Below, piece by piece: positions 17,527 to 26,577 of a DNA stretch of 64,000 nucleotides. The translations under genes and the position numbers were made by a program. The stretch is taken from the NCBI GenBank assembly GCA_947500035.1, contig CANMQP010000018.1, forward strand, positions 124,001 through 188,000. The letters run 5' to 3'. The notes beneath the pieces were generated by a model, which was not told where the DNA came from, did not search any database, and was given only the letters and a program-made list of their open reading frames with translations. Position 1 is the stretch's first letter; each line of letters opens with the position of its first letter. The stretch is from an uncultured Kiloniellaceae bacterium (GTDB lineage Bacteria > Pseudomonadota > Alphaproteobacteria > Kiloniellales > Kiloniellaceae).

Positions 17527-18453
17527 CTAAGGTCCCTCGACGAGGCATCGTTGCGGTCCGGCTTGGGCAAAGTGCGCGCGGCAGGCGTCAACGAAGTGTT
17601 GCACCAGGCGGCGGGGACGAGACTTGTCATAGCCGATTGAGAGGGTCAAAGCCGGCAGGGGATCGGAAATCGGCAATCCCACCACCTCGGCACCGCAATA
17701 GCTTAGCGACGTCAGCGGCTGCATATTGAGAACGGCACATCCATGGCCTGCGCCGACAAGACTGCGGACCATCTCTGTCGAGTTGGCGTAGGCGGCAATC
17801 GTAACGTCTTTACTGTGGGTATCAAAGAGGCCTTGATAATAGTCTGCGGCAACGGGACGGTTGAGGACGACCAACGGCTGCATTGCAATCTGTGCCATGG
17901 TCACGCTGCTTTGCGCGGCCAGCGGATGCGATCCGGGCAGCAAACAGTAAGCCGGGGCTTCGATCAGAACATCAAAGTCGATGGTGGGCCGCACATCTTC
18001 ACTGACGAACAAAATGACGTCGTAGGTCCCCTTCATCAGACCATCCTGCGCGCTGTCGTTGTCGCATTCTTCGAGATGCAGCAGCACTTTGCCGTCCGCA
18101 GGGACGAAGGAAGACAGGATAGACGGCAGGAACGCAGGGGCGATGGGCGCGTAATATCCGACGCGTAACGTGCCGCTCAGAGCCGCTTTCAGGTCCGCGC
18201 CTTCTGAGAGAACCGAACGGTAGTCCTCAAGCAGCCGTTCGAATTTTTGTGCCACCAGGCGCCCGCTGGCATTGGCCTGTATCCCCCGTGAGCGCTGCCT
18301 TGTAATCAGTGTCAGATCGAAAGCCGTCTCAACCTGATCGATCGCAGCGGACACAGCAGACGCCGCAATGTTCAACTCAGCCGCGGCTTTGGCAATGTTT
18401 TCATGACGCAACGCGGTCGTGAAATACTCCATCGCCCTCAGGGAGATCGCCAT
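17527..18453 (-). CDS. LysR-type transcriptional regulator
   Basis: The 308-residue protein has the LysR DNA-binding domain at residues 1-60 (NIAKAAAELNIAASAVSAAIDQVE, with AASAVS in place of the more common TQPAVS) and an effector domain starting at LRVGYYAPIAPAFLPSIL near residue 95. It is divergent from the fatty-acid-hydroxylase/PanB-like pair, about 100 bases away, and likely regulates it. Confidence 0.88.
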   Translation of the reverse strand: MAISLRAMEYFTTALRHENIAKAAAELNIAASAVSAAIDQVETAFDLTLITRQRSRGIQANASGRLVAQKFERLLEDYRSVLSEGADLKAALSGTLRVGYYAPIAPAFLPSILSSFVPADGKVLLHLEECDNDSAQDGLMKGTYDVILFVSEDVRPTIDFDVLIEAPAYCLLPGSHPLAAQSSVTMAQIAMQPLVVLNRPVAADYYQGLFDTHSKDVTIAAYANSTEMVRSLVGAGHGCAVLNMQPLTSLSYCGAEVVGLPISDPLPALTLSIGYDKSRPRRLVQHFVDACRAHFAQAGPQRCLVEGP

Positions 18454-18476
18454 TCATACCTCGGAAAATCAGATTT

Positions 18477-18489
18477 ATTTACTGTAAAT
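18477..18489. promoter_or_regulatory. Candidate LysR operator dyad
   Basis: ATTTACTGTAAAT is an inverted repeat (ATTTA, 3 bases, TAAAT) in the AT-rich divergent region between the LysR gene and the hydroxylase gene. Its position suits a shared operator; binding is inferred. Confidence 0.35.
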
Positions 18490-18559
18490 ACACTGTTTTT
18501 CATATGTTTTCTGTTCTGTCAAATTGAGACGGATAGCTCCAATTGAGAAGGCCGGACCG

Positions 18560-19540
18560 ATGGACGAAACTCCCCTCAAAGGCTGGAACCATGTTCCTGC
18601 CGTCCCCATCAAGGTCTCGCCCTTTTTCAGCTGGCCTCTGCGTCCCCTGGACAGCTTCGCCTGGGTCTGGAGGTCTTGGTTCCTGATCACCGAAAAGCTG
18701 ATCATCGTCGGCATCGCGTTTGTGTCGTTCTATTGGTTTCAGCCGCCACTGGAGGAATCCAGAACCCTCGCGTTCGGCTGGGTCGCAGAGATGTACATTC
18801 GCAACATCATCCTGATGTCTGTGGTGGCGGGCGGATTACATCTGTATTTTTACAGCTTTACCAAGCAGGGCCAGGAGCTTCGTTTCGACCAGCGTCCCTT
18901 GAAGAAATCCGGCCGCCAGTTCACCTTGGGCGGGCAGATCAGGGACAATATCTTCTGGACCCTGGCCAGTGGCGTCACCGTTTGGACCGCCTATGAGGTC
19001 CTGATGTTCTGGGCCCTGGCCAATGGCTATGCGCCGATGCTGACCTGGGCTGCGAATCCCGTCTGGTTCGTCGCGATGTTCCTGCTGATCCCCTTGTGGG
19101 AGAGCTTTTATTTCTATTGGATCCACCGCTTTCTGCATGTGCCGTTCTTATACAAACACGTGCACGCCCTGCACCACCGCAACACCAATGTCGGCCCCTG
19201 GTCGGGGTTGTCGATGCACCCTGTGGAGCACGTGATTTTCCTGGGATCTGTGTTGATCCACTGGATCGTCGCAGCGCATCCCGTACACATCCTCTTTCAT
19301 TTGCAGTACTACGCACTGACGTCCGCCACCACCCACACGGGGTATGAAGGTCTGGTGATCAGGGACAAGAAGCGGCTGGCGCTGGGAACCTTTCATCACC
19401 AGCTGCATCACCGGTACTTCGATTGTAACTACGGCTCACTCGAAATTCCCTGGGACAGGCTTTTTGGCTCTTTCCATGATGGAACCGGCAGGGCGCACGA
19501 ACAGATGAAAGAGCGGCGCAAGCGGATGTCGGGCGGCTAG
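18560..19540 (+). CDS. Fatty acid hydroxylase / sterol desaturase superfamily membrane enzyme
   Basis: The 326-residue protein has several membrane segments and the complete di-iron histidine boxes: HRFLH (189-193), HVHALHH (200-206) and HHQLHH (279-284), with a further H..EH between them (SMHPVEH). Such enzymes hydroxylate or desaturate lipids in the membrane. Members of this size group with the KHVHALHHRN and GYEGL blocks occur widely in proteobacteria, but their substrates are mostly unknown. I chose the ATG at 18560 (MDETPLKGW); an upstream in-frame ATG at 18524 is possible. The PanB-like gene follows 15 bases after the stop, suggesting one operon under the divergent LysR. Confidence 0.87.
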   Translation: MDETPLKGWNHVPAVPIKVSPFFSWPLRPLDSFAWVWRSWFLITEKLIIVGIAFVSFYWFQPPLEESRTLAFGWVAEMYIRNIILMSVVAGGLHLYFYSFTKQGQELRFDQRPLKKSGRQFTLGGQIRDNIFWTLASGVTVWTAYEVLMFWALANGYAPMLTWAANPVWFVAMFLLIPLWESFYFYWIHRFLHVPFLYKHVHALHHRNTNVGPWSGLSMHPVEHVIFLGSVLIHWIVAAHPVHILFHLQYYALTSATTHTGYEGLVIRDKKRLALGTFHHQLHHRYFDCNYGSLEIPWDRLFGSFHDGTGRAHEQMKERRKRMSGG

Positions 19541-19555
19541 CATGTGGAAACGGAC

Positions 19556-20335
19556 ATGACCGCATTAACCGTTAAAGATCTGTTGGACGCCAAGGGCAAA
19601 CGTCCGTTGGCTTATGTTCAGGTTGCCCGTGAGGAAGAAGCCGTCGCCGCCTCGCAAGCAGGCATGGATATGATCGGCACAGCCTTCATTCCCGAACGCG
19701 CGCATTTCGCCAAGGCGGTGCCCAACTCACATTTTCAGTTCGGCATGCCCTGGGGCAAGCACGCCGATGCCACGGAGGTTTTGCGGGATGCCATGGCGGC
19801 GATGCAGGCCGGTGCGCAATCGGTTTACTGCGGAATGAGTCCGACGGTCGTCGAGCTGCTCGCGCGCGAGGGCGTACCTGTGATCTGTCACGTCGGGCTG
19901 GTCCCGCCCAAGGCCACGTGGACGGGTGGTTACCGCGCCGTTGGAAAGACGCTGGAACAGGCAAAAGTGCTCTGGCGGCAGGTTCAGGACTTCGAAGCCG
20001 CCGGTGCTTTTGGGGTCGAGATGGAGGTTGTCGCCGCAAACCTCGCTGCAGAGATAACGGGGCGCACTTCGATGCTGACGATCTCCTTGGGATCAGGCGG
20101 CGGATGCGACGCGCAATACCTCTTTTCGGCCGATCTGCTTGGCGAGAACCGGGGACATATTCCGCGCCATGCCAAGTCTTACCGGAATTTCGCCGCCGAG
20201 CGTGACCGGCTCCAGGAGGAGAGGATCGCGGCTTACCGTGAATACATCTCGGATGTTACGTCCGGCGGCTTTCCCGAGGCAGGTCATATCGTGACGATCA
20301 ACCGTGACACGCTTCAGAAAGTCTGGGAAGACTGA
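19556..20335 (+). CDS. PanB-like (ketopantoate hydroxymethyltransferase superfamily) protein
   Basis: The 259-residue TIM-barrel protein resembles 3-methyl-2-oxobutanoate hydroxymethyltransferase in the blocks VPVICHVGLVPPKATWTGGY and GKTLEQAKVLWRQVQDFEAAGAFGVEMEVV, and SLGSGGGCDAQYLFSADLLG near the C-terminus. However, PanB's early metal-binding LVGDS motif is replaced by MDMIGTAFIPERAHF, so it is a divergent member and probably acts on another oxo-acid, perhaps as an aldolase or lyase. A GTG four codons upstream (19544) is an alternative start. It is the second gene after the hydroxylase. Confidence 0.7.
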   Translation: MTALTVKDLLDAKGKRPLAYVQVAREEEAVAASQAGMDMIGTAFIPERAHFAKAVPNSHFQFGMPWGKHADATEVLRDAMAAMQAGAQSVYCGMSPTVVELLAREGVPVICHVGLVPPKATWTGGYRAVGKTLEQAKVLWRQVQDFEAAGAFGVEMEVVAANLAAEITGRTSMLTISLGSGGGCDAQYLFSADLLGENRGHIPRHAKSYRNFAAERDRLQEERIAAYREYISDVTSGGFPEAGHIVTINRDTLQKVWED

Positions 20336-20341
20336 CCGCGA

Positions 20342-20369
20342 GTCGGCTCTCTTTTGTCGGCTCTCTTTT
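20342..20369. repeat. Exact 14-bp tandem duplication
   Basis: GTCGGCTCTCTTTT occurs twice head to tail (20342-20355 and 20356-20369) just after the PanB-like stop codon. It is one of several perfect short duplications in the window. Confidence 0.9.
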
Positions 20370-20402
20370 GAGGTCATGACCGAGATCGTGCCGACACGAC
20401 GG

Positions 20403-20840
20403 CTACAGCGGTTCATCCAGACCCTCTGGCAGAGAAATCCAGAGAACCAGTTGAGCCTCCGGCGAATGACGCGAGCGATGGCCCTTGCCATGGGTGTCTT
20501 CGAGGAGAACGAATTCGCCCGCGGCAACCTTCCGGACCTCACCGTCACTGGTTCCGTACTCGACCGAGCCATCCAGTCTCACCGTCAGCACCCGATCAGG
20601 AACCCTGTGCCAGTCGACCTGGCGCATACCTGCCGGGATCCGGGTAAAGCGGACGCGCGATGCCGGATAACTGGCGCTCATATCGAAGGCATTAGCTTCG
20701 GGGTGGACCGAGACTTCTTTCGTCGGGATTTCGACCTCATCGAAATGCGATTCCCCATCCGGCGTGGCATAGATGCGCAGGCACTTCACGTTGGTGGCCT
20801 CCTTCGGGCTGACCATGACGAAACGATCTGTCCTTACCAT
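20403..20840 (-). CDS. Cupin-domain protein, small
   Basis: A 145-residue protein whose C-terminal half has a cupin-like beta-barrel pattern: RIPAGMRQVDWHRVPDRVLTV, then LDGSVEYGTSDGEVRKVAAGEFVLLEDTHGKGHRS. The His residues of KGH and W-H-R could form a metal site. I chose ATG 20840 because the upstream open frame runs into a dispersed repeat at 20905 and shows no protein-like pattern; MVSPKE is a second possible start. It follows the DUF4437 gene by 94 bases on the same strand and may be co-transcribed. Function unknown. Confidence 0.7.
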   Translation of the reverse strand: MVRTDRFVMVSPKEATNVKCLRIYATPDGESHFDEVEIPTKEVSVHPEANAFDMSASYPASRVRFTRIPAGMRQVDWHRVPDRVLTVRLDGSVEYGTSDGEVRKVAAGEFVLLEDTHGKGHRSRHSPEAQLVLWISLPEGLDEPL

Positions 20841-20934
20841 GATGCGGAGTTCGAGGGCAGGTCCGAAATTGAGCGTCGGGTCAAAACTCGGCGCGTGCAA
20901 ACGAGGACCTGACCCCGGATATCCGATCTCTCCT

Positions 20935-21801
20935 TTACCGCTGAACGACGCGATATCGACCTTCGGTCCGCACATAAAGTATGCACTCGCTCCCGCCGTC
21001 GCAGGAAAGCCAATGCGTGATCTCGCCTTTCGAGCCAAAGTAGCTGCCCGGCTCAAGGCTGGCGCCGTGTTGTGTATCTTGTGCCTGATGATCAAGCGAG
21101 CCCGTGATCACGACCGCACGCATTTGTGAGGTATTGCTGCGCAGTTCGCCGTTAAAGCCCGCCGGAAGTTTGAGAAAGGTTCCGCCCTGCTCACCCTCCT
21201 GCGGACTGCCCCATAAAAAGGCCATCTGAGGTCCTCCGCCGGAGGCCGACGCTCCAGGCTGATCGACCCAGGTAACATCGGCTGAGTCCAGCCAGACGAC
21301 GTTTCCCTGCTCAATGTTCAACGGCCGCTCGCCTTTGTCAAAGGCCTCGTCTGAGGGCTTTACGAGATAGGGGCCCTCCAGTATCTCCAGGAACGCCGTC
21401 GCGCCGCGTTCGCCTCTCGCGGCGGTGATGTGGGTTTCCCCCGCGGGCTGGGTCCAAAAGGACCCCGGCCTCATCCAAAGCTTTTCGGCATTGGGGTCGT
21501 CGTTATGGACGGCGCCGCTGATGACAACGGCCCGGTAGGTAATGTTGTGAATATGGGGCGGCGACGAAAAGCCATCGGCAAACATGATCAGGGAGCCAGT
21601 CGGGACATTCTTCGAAATGTCGCCCCAGAGAACCCCCGCCCTGGGGCTGGCGTCGCCACGAGCCGGATTAAGGGGTTGAAAGGTGACTTCGGACCTCGGG
21701 ACAACCTCCGAACGCGGCTCTATCTGCGCGGCGCCGGCCGCCGTCGCCGAAGCAAGCAGCAATGCGGGCATCAGGGCACATATCGGTGATCGTGTCTTCA
21801 T
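20935..21801 (-). CDS. Secreted DUF4437-type cupin protein
   Basis: The 288-residue product has a signal peptide ([24 protein letters not shown]) and two related cupin halves. The first is [21 protein letters not shown] with [16 protein letters not shown] and [15 protein letters not shown]; the second is [21 protein letters not shown] with [15 protein letters not shown] and [15 protein letters not shown]. The pattern fits DUF4437 proteins, periplasmic with no known reaction. GGGAGAA before the ATG at 21801 decides the start; the frame continues upstream without protein-like sequence. It is divergent from a LysR gene. Confidence 0.85.
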   Translation of the reverse strand: MKTRSPICALMPALLLASATAAGAAQIEPRSEVVPRSEVTFQPLNPARGDASPRAGVLWGDISKNVPTGSLIMFADGFSSPPHIHNITYRAVVISGAVHNDDPNAEKLWMRPGSFWTQPAGETHITAARGERGATAFLEILEGPYLVKPSDEAFDKGERPLNIEQGNVVWLDSADVTWVDQPGASASGGGPQMAFLWGSPQEGEQGGTFLKLPAGFNGELRSNTSQMRAVVITGSLDHQAQDTQHGASLEPGSYFGSKGEITHWLSCDGGSECILYVRTEGRYRVVQR

Positions 21802-21924
21802 CGGGTTCTCCCTCATGTTCAAATGCTTCCCCGGCGTCGCGCCGATGGATACGAAGGATTTGGGAGGCAAGAAAAAGCAAACAATCTCCTTCCAAACAAA
21901 ATGACTATACGCTAAATCGGTATA

Positions 21925-22830
21925 ATGACTCTTGATCTGAAGTCTCTTGAACTTTTTGTTCGCGTTGCGGCCGCGGGCGCCATCGGTAAGGCGGGCGCTG
22001 AGTTCGGACTCTCGCCAACGGCGGCCTCGCAACGCATTCAGGCCCTGGAAGCTGCCGTCGGCGCGCAGCTTCTTCACCGCACGACGCGCACGGTGTCACT
22101 CTCCAGCGATGGCGAAGTCTTTCTCGCACATGCAAAGCGGATCATCGCGGATGTCGAGGATGCACTGACTGACGTGCAGTGCGAACCGCACGCCATCCAG
22201 GGCGAGTTGCGGATCGCCGGCTCAGCCTCTTTCGGACGAAAGCACATCGCACCCTATGTCGCCGAATTTCTGGAGAAATACCCAAAGATTTCGATCCAGC
22301 TGCATTTGAGCGATTCCGTCTTCGACATCATCGAGCACGGTTTCGACCTCGCCATTCGCCTCGGCGAGTTAGCGCCCTCGACGCTGAAAGCCCGCCGGCT
22401 GGCGGCGAGCCCGCGGGTCCTTGTCGCTGCACCGGACTATCTCGCGCGCTGCGGCACGCCGGAGTCTCCCGCCGACCTCAAACGCTACAACTGCATTGCG
22501 CGTGAAGAGATGAGAAACTGGGAGTTGATCACGCCGGAGGGGTCACTCTCACAGACAAGAGTGTCCGGTAATTTTTCGACAAACTACGCCGAGGCTGTTA
22601 CCGAAGCCGCAGTCTCCGGCCTGGGAATCGCGCGAAAGTGCCGATGGGAAATTGCGGAACATCTTGCCGAGGGCAGGCTCGTAACGCTTCTTGACGGCTA
22701 CAGGGTCGCGCCCGAATGGAATGTCTTCGCCGTACGCTCCCCTTCCCGCCTGCCGCCTGTGCGGGTGCGGGTCTTTAGCGAGTTTCTGGAAGCGAAACTA
22801 CAGGCCGTCCCGTCGCTTGCGCCATACTGA
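21925..22830 (+). CDS. LysR-type transcriptional regulator
   Basis: A 301-residue LysR protein: DNA-binding residues 1-60 ([27 protein letters not shown]), then the DsdC/CrgA-type linker [22 protein letters not shown] and an effector domain with [10 protein letters not shown] and [20 protein letters not shown]. The divergent partner, 120 bases away, is the DUF4437/cupin pair, which it probably controls. It is one of six LysR genes in the window. Confidence 0.9.
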   Translation: MTLDLKSLELFVRVAAAGAIGKAGAEFGLSPTAASQRIQALEAAVGAQLLHRTTRTVSLSSDGEVFLAHAKRIIADVEDALTDVQCEPHAIQGELRIAGSASFGRKHIAPYVAEFLEKYPKISIQLHLSDSVFDIIEHGFDLAIRLGELAPSTLKARRLAASPRVLVAAPDYLARCGTPESPADLKRYNCIAREEMRNWELITPEGSLSQTRVSGNFSTNYAEAVTEAAVSGLGIARKCRWEIAEHLAEGRLVTLLDGYRVAPEWNVFAVRSPSRLPPVRVRVFSEFLEAKLQAVPSLAPY

Positions 22831-22998
22831 CGTCTTTGGAGATTGCCAGGGCTCGGCGGTGTCTCCACGGCTGCGTGAACGGCATTGAAGACCTCAGTTC
22901 GAGCCGGGAAGGGTTGCACACAGACTTCGACCTGCCCCCCGGATATGGCCCCAAGACATGGCCCCAGCACATGGACTCGAGATACTCGCGGACCGCGT

Positions 22999-23757
22999 TC
23001 AACTCGACCGCCCGCCCTCCAGCCATTCCGCATGATGGCCAGTATCGCGGATGTCCCACTCCGTGGCGGTAAAGCGCGGGGTCTCGACCTCGAGCAACAG
23101 CCAGGCCGCGAAGGCGGCAACTCTCTCCGCGGTCGAAAACTCACCCTGATCGATATAGGTTTGAAATGCCGACCTGGAAGGAAACTCGGCTTCCGACGTC
23201 GCCAGAAAGCCGCGCACCATTTCCGTATCGACTAGGCCAGGCTTGAAGGCGGCAACCGCGATGTCGCGATCTGCCCATTCGGCTTGGAATCCGCGGCGAA
23301 GGGTTTCGGAAGCCGATTGCGCGATAGAGTAAGCGGCGGCGCCCACTCTCAAATTTTTACCCGAGTCCGATCCGATAAACAGAACCCGGCCACCGCCCAG
23401 ATACGGCGCGCAGTGCGTGGACAGGACCCAGCGTGCGGTCACATTGGTCTCGAACGAAGATTGCCAGTCCGAGGCTGACAGGTCATCGAGCCGGCCGAGC
23501 TGGAAATAGCCCGCACCGTGAAAGATCGCACGCGGCGCCGGGAGTTTGGAAAAGACCTCAACCAGCACAGCCCGGTCGTCCTCGTTTGTGACGTCAGCCG
23601 GACAGGAGGTGATAAGCGGCGACTGACTTGCGATAGCCTCCAACGCATCCTGCCGCCGCCCCGACACGATCACGCGGCAGTTGCGTTCGGCAAGGGCGGC
23701 TGCAAGCGCGGCACCGATCCCGGAACCGCCGCCTGTAATGAGGATAGACTGAATCAT
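22999..23757 (-). CDS. Short-chain dehydrogenase-like protein lacking the catalytic lysine
   Basis: The 252-residue protein has an SDR Rossmann fold: dinucleotide motif TGGGSGIG (8-15), ADVTNEDD, and the active-site helix VGAAAYSIAQSASETL. In classical SDRs that helix is YxxxK; here the codon CAA gives Gln in place of the Lys, and the usual NAG motif reads HGAG. Cofactor binding seems intact while the standard proton-relay is altered, so it may be an atypical reductase or a non-catalytic binder. I chose the ATG at 23757 because SDRs start MIQSILITGG-like. It lies alone, convergent with the LysR gene. Confidence 0.82.
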   Translation of the reverse strand: MIQSILITGGGSGIGAALAAALAERNCRVIVSGRRQDALEAIASQSPLITSCPADVTNEDDRAVLVEVFSKLPAPRAIFHGAGYFQLGRLDDLSASDWQSSFETNVTARWVLSTHCAPYLGGGRVLFIGSDSGKNLRVGAAAYSIAQSASETLRRGFQAEWADRDIAVAAFKPGLVDTEMVRGFLATSEAEFPSRSAFQTYIDQGEFSTAERVAAFAAWLLLEVETPRFTATEWDIRDTGHHAEWLEGGRSS

Positions 23758-23926
23758 TGGAACAACTGGTCTTGTTAGTCGGGGGTGTGCGTAAACTATA
23801 GACACGACGCACATAAACCAAGATCCGACCCCGGCTTAAGTCATGGCAGGCGCGAGGGATCAACAAAGTAACGGGCCGGACGCCGGCCCGAGGCTCAGAC
23901 CTCAAACATCCGGCAGGAAGTTGATG

Positions 23927-24262
23927 TTACCGACGCTCCGCCGGCTCGATGATGCGCCGTGGACTGGGGTCGATTTCTTCGACTACACGTTCTGCCCTGA
24001 CGTCCACGCGCTGGCGCATGCCGGGTTTCGGCATTGCATCCGGCCCTGCGGTCAGGACTTTGACGGTGCGACCTGGGAATTGCTTTCGCGCAAGCTCCGC
24101 GACCAGGTCACGCTCAGCTTCCAACGCGCCGCGGTCATTGCTGTGGCGCTTTCCATCCACCACCTCGTCTGAAACCTGGTGAACGTGAAGGACGTCGCCG
24201 GTTTCGCTGTCGTAGGCCACAACCACGTCAGTCGTTTGAAACTCGATGCTCTTAATATCCAT
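23927..24262 (-). CDS. Hypothetical protein, 111 residues
   Basis: A small soluble protein starting MDIKSIEFQTTDVVVAYDSETGDVLHVHQ, preceded by GAGGAG, which supports the ATG at 24262. The N-terminal part reads like a beta-sheet (YDSETGDVLHVHQ), the C-terminal part is Arg/Pro-rich. It follows another small gene by 10 bases and is probably in one operon with it. I do not recognise the family. Confidence 0.7.
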   Translation of the reverse strand: MDIKSIEFQTTDVVVAYDSETGDVLHVHQVSDEVVDGKRHSNDRGALEAERDLVAELARKQFPGRTVKVLTAGPDAMPKPGMRQRVDVRAERVVEEIDPSPRRIIEPAERR

Positions 24263-24272
24263 AACGCACTCC

Positions 24273-24581
24273 TCAATTCCAATAAGTGATTTCATGACTT
24301 GCACGGACCCAACAGCCACTGGCGCGCGTCATAAAGACGATCTGGGTCACGTTGTCGCGTGAAATGTTCGGAATAGGCGGATCGAACTCCTCGAATTGAC
24401 CATCGGAGACAATCTGAAAAACCCCGGCTTCTACCCAACCGTTGCCTGCGCTGCGCAGGGTGATGCCGGATGTGATCGTCACAGACCTGTTATTCGGATT
24501 TACCTGATGTGTGAACGTAGCATTCTCCGCGCCAAGCCAGCCGACCCACTGAGCCCAAACCGATCCAAACTTTGTCGCCAT
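24273..24581 (-). CDS. Hypothetical protein, 102 residues
   Basis: A beta-rich soluble protein (MATKFGSVWAQWVGWLG start, then alternating hydrophobic strands and FMTRASGCWVRASHEITYW at the end). AAAGGA precedes the ATG at 24581. It is the first gene of a two-gene unit with the hypothetical gene at 23927. No signal peptide. Family not recognised; the strand pattern could be an immunoglobulin-like or lectin-like sandwich, but this is only an impression. Confidence 0.65.
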   Translation of the reverse strand: MATKFGSVWAQWVGWLGAENATFTHQVNPNNRSVTITSGITLRSAGNGWVEAGVFQIVSDGQFEEFDPPIPNISRDNVTQIVFMTRASGCWVRASHEITYWN

Positions 24582-25047
24582 TCCAAAAATCCTTTCGTTC
24601 AAATAATTTCACTACACAATTTCACATAGTCGTCGGCGGGCTCCGAAAGGTTCAAAGGAAATTGCCAGATTGAGTCTTGGAGGCAGAAGGCTTTGCTCAA
24701 GCTTGCAAACCTCGGCAGGAGATGGCTGCGAGAAAAATGTCGGGGTTATGTGTGGAGGGAGATATAGCATAACGCACGAATCGAGATCGGACCCTGGACA
24801 CACCCTGGATACGGAACGTGTCTGATCTGCCATCGCCCCGTTGACACACCGGTTTACGCCGAAAATTTAGGCCGGTGTGTCACCACTAGCGCGGACCCGA
24901 GTAACACTTACCGCGAGATACACCGAATTCGGCAATGCGAACGAAGGAGCCTTTGGCGCCTATGGTTTGAAGGGCCGCGTAAGCTCTTGACCCTTTACAT
25001 CTGCTCATGTTTCCTCACTTTGCGCACCACTTCCAAAGGGCTCACGC
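24582..25047. other. Intergenic stretch with an inverted repeat
   Basis: This 466-base region between divergent genes includes a degenerate copy of the GACCCTGG-type repeat near 24786 and the inverted repeat at 24843-24881. No gene was supported. Confidence 0.5.
24843..24881. repeat. Perfect 10-bp inverted repeat
   Basis: GACACACCGG (24843-24852) and CCGGTGTGTC (24872-24881) pair perfectly around a 19-base AT-rich loop. It lies 166 bases before the MlrC-like gene. It could be an operator or an RNA hairpin in that gene's leader. Confidence 0.7.
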
Positions 25048-26577
25048 ATGACACCTCCGAAAATCGCCCTTCTTGGTGCAATTCTCGAGTCAAATCGCTT
25101 TGCACCCCCGGCCGAATTGGTCGACTTCACGTCGCTAACCTGGCTCGCTGGCGATGCTTTGCTGTCCGAGGCTCGCGCCACGCCCCCGAAGCTTGCGCCA
25201 GAATTCGCCGCGTTTGTCCGCGCGATGGATGCCACGGGAGACTGGACGCCGGTGCCGTGCATGTTGGCGGCCAGCCATCCGGCAGGTCCGGTGCGCAAGG
25301 CCGTTATCGAAGAGGTTATCGCGACGTCGGAAGACATGCTACGTGCGGCTGGTCCGGTTGATGCGGTCTACATATGCAATCACGGTGCGATGGTAGCCGA
25401 ACACGACCATGATCCCGACGGTTTGTTGATGTCACGCATACGCGGAGTTGTTGGACCGGATGTGCCGATCACTGCAACGCTTGATCTGCACGCGAACATC
25501 TCTCAACGCATGGTCGAGGCTTGTGACTTGATCGTCGGCTATCGAACTAATCCTCACGTGGATCAAATTGAACGCGGCGAGGAGATTGCCTTTTCGCTTC
25601 GACGGATATTGGCATCAAGCGTTCGACCCAAGGTCGCGCATGTCAAACTGCCTCTCGTGCCGGCATCGGTCACACTCTTAAGCGCCGAGCATCCCTATGG
25701 CACCTTGATCGACCTCGGTCAGCGAAGACAGGCCGAGTATCTTGGTGAGGTTCTCAACGTGTCTGTCTTTGGCAATTTCCTTTTCTCGGACACACCCGAT
25801 AATGGCCTGAGCATTGTTGTCACAGCGCGTGAAGACGAGCGCGTCGCCAACGCTCTGGCGGTTGAGTTGGCCGATATGGCCTGGTCCTTGCGCAAGGACT
25901 TTGTTCGACAGTTGACCTCCATTGAGGAAGCCGTGGCGATATCTTCGGGCCAAGACCGGGCGCCCGTGATTTTCTCTGATGCAGGCGACAATCCCGGCGG
26001 CGGAGGAAGTGGTCGGACGACAGAGCTATTCGCAGCCCTTCACGCGGCTGGTGTCTCAAACTGTCTTTTTGGGTCTTTCTGCGATCCCGAGCTTGCGAGC
26101 GAAGCGCACCGCGTAGGTGTCGGCAATCGCTTCAAGGCGCGCTTTAACCGGGCCTGCGATACGACGGTTTCCTGGGCGAAATGGGATTTGCCCTTCGAGG
26201 CCGACGCAGAGGTCCTGGCGCTTCATGACGGGGATGTGGTCGGCGAACGGGGCATGACGGCAGGGCGACGGCTGGCTCTCGGACCGTCAGCCGCGCTTCG
26301 CGTCGGCGGTATCACCGTGGTCGTAATTACCGACCGCACGCAGACCGCCGACCCGGTTTTCTTCCACATGTTCGGACTGGACATCACGTCTGCCCGGACA
26401 GTCGTCATCAAATCCCGAGGTCACTTCCGGGCCGGGTTTTCCAACTGGTTCTCTCCGAGCGAGGTCTTCGAAGTTGACACGGGCGGCCTGACGTCGCCGG
26501 TCCATGACCGCTGGCCGTTCACGCATCTGCCGCGCCCGAACTATCCGATGGACGAAGACACCGCATGGACGGCGTGA
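25048..26577 (+). CDS. M81-family metallopeptidase (MlrC-like)
   Basis: The 509-residue protein matches the microcystinase MlrC family. Metal-binding and conserved blocks are present: LGAILESNRFAPP at the N-terminus, YICNHGAMVAEHDHDPDG near 110, ITATLDLHANISQRMV near 145, IVGYRTNPHVDQIERG near 170, and SDAGDNPGGGGSG near 310. Family members are cytoplasmic or periplasmic peptide or amide hydrolases; MlrC itself opens linear microcystin, but most relatives have unknown substrates. No signal peptide is visible. It stands alone, without a transporter partner, and is followed by repeat-rich DNA. Confidence 0.87.
   Translation: MTPPKIALLGAILESNRFAPPAELVDFTSLTWLAGDALLSEARATPPKLAPEFAAFVRAMDATGDWTPVPCMLAASHPAGPVRKAVIEEVIATSEDMLRAAGPVDAVYICNHGAMVAEHDHDPDGLLMSRIRGVVGPDVPITATLDLHANISQRMVEACDLIVGYRTNPHVDQIERGEEIAFSLRRILASSVRPKVAHVKLPLVPASVTLLSAEHPYGTLIDLGQRRQAEYLGEVLNVSVFGNFLFSDTPDNGLSIVVTAREDERVANALAVELADMAWSLRKDFVRQLTSIEEAVAISSGQDRAPVIFSDAGDNPGGGGSGRTTELFAALHAAGVSNCLFGSFCDPELASEAHRVGVGNRFKARFNRACDTTVSWAKWDLPFEADAEVLALHDGDVVGERGMTAGRRLALGPSAALRVGGITVVVITDRTQTADPVFFHMFGLDITSARTVVIKSRGHFRAGFSNWFSPSEVFEVDTGGLTSPVHDRWPFTHLPRPNYPMDEDTAWTA

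Noticed and set aside
17178..17630. 150-codon minus-strand frame between M91 and LysR genes
   Set aside because: It overlaps both neighbours, has irregular Cys/Arg/Ser-rich sequence and no ribosome binding site.
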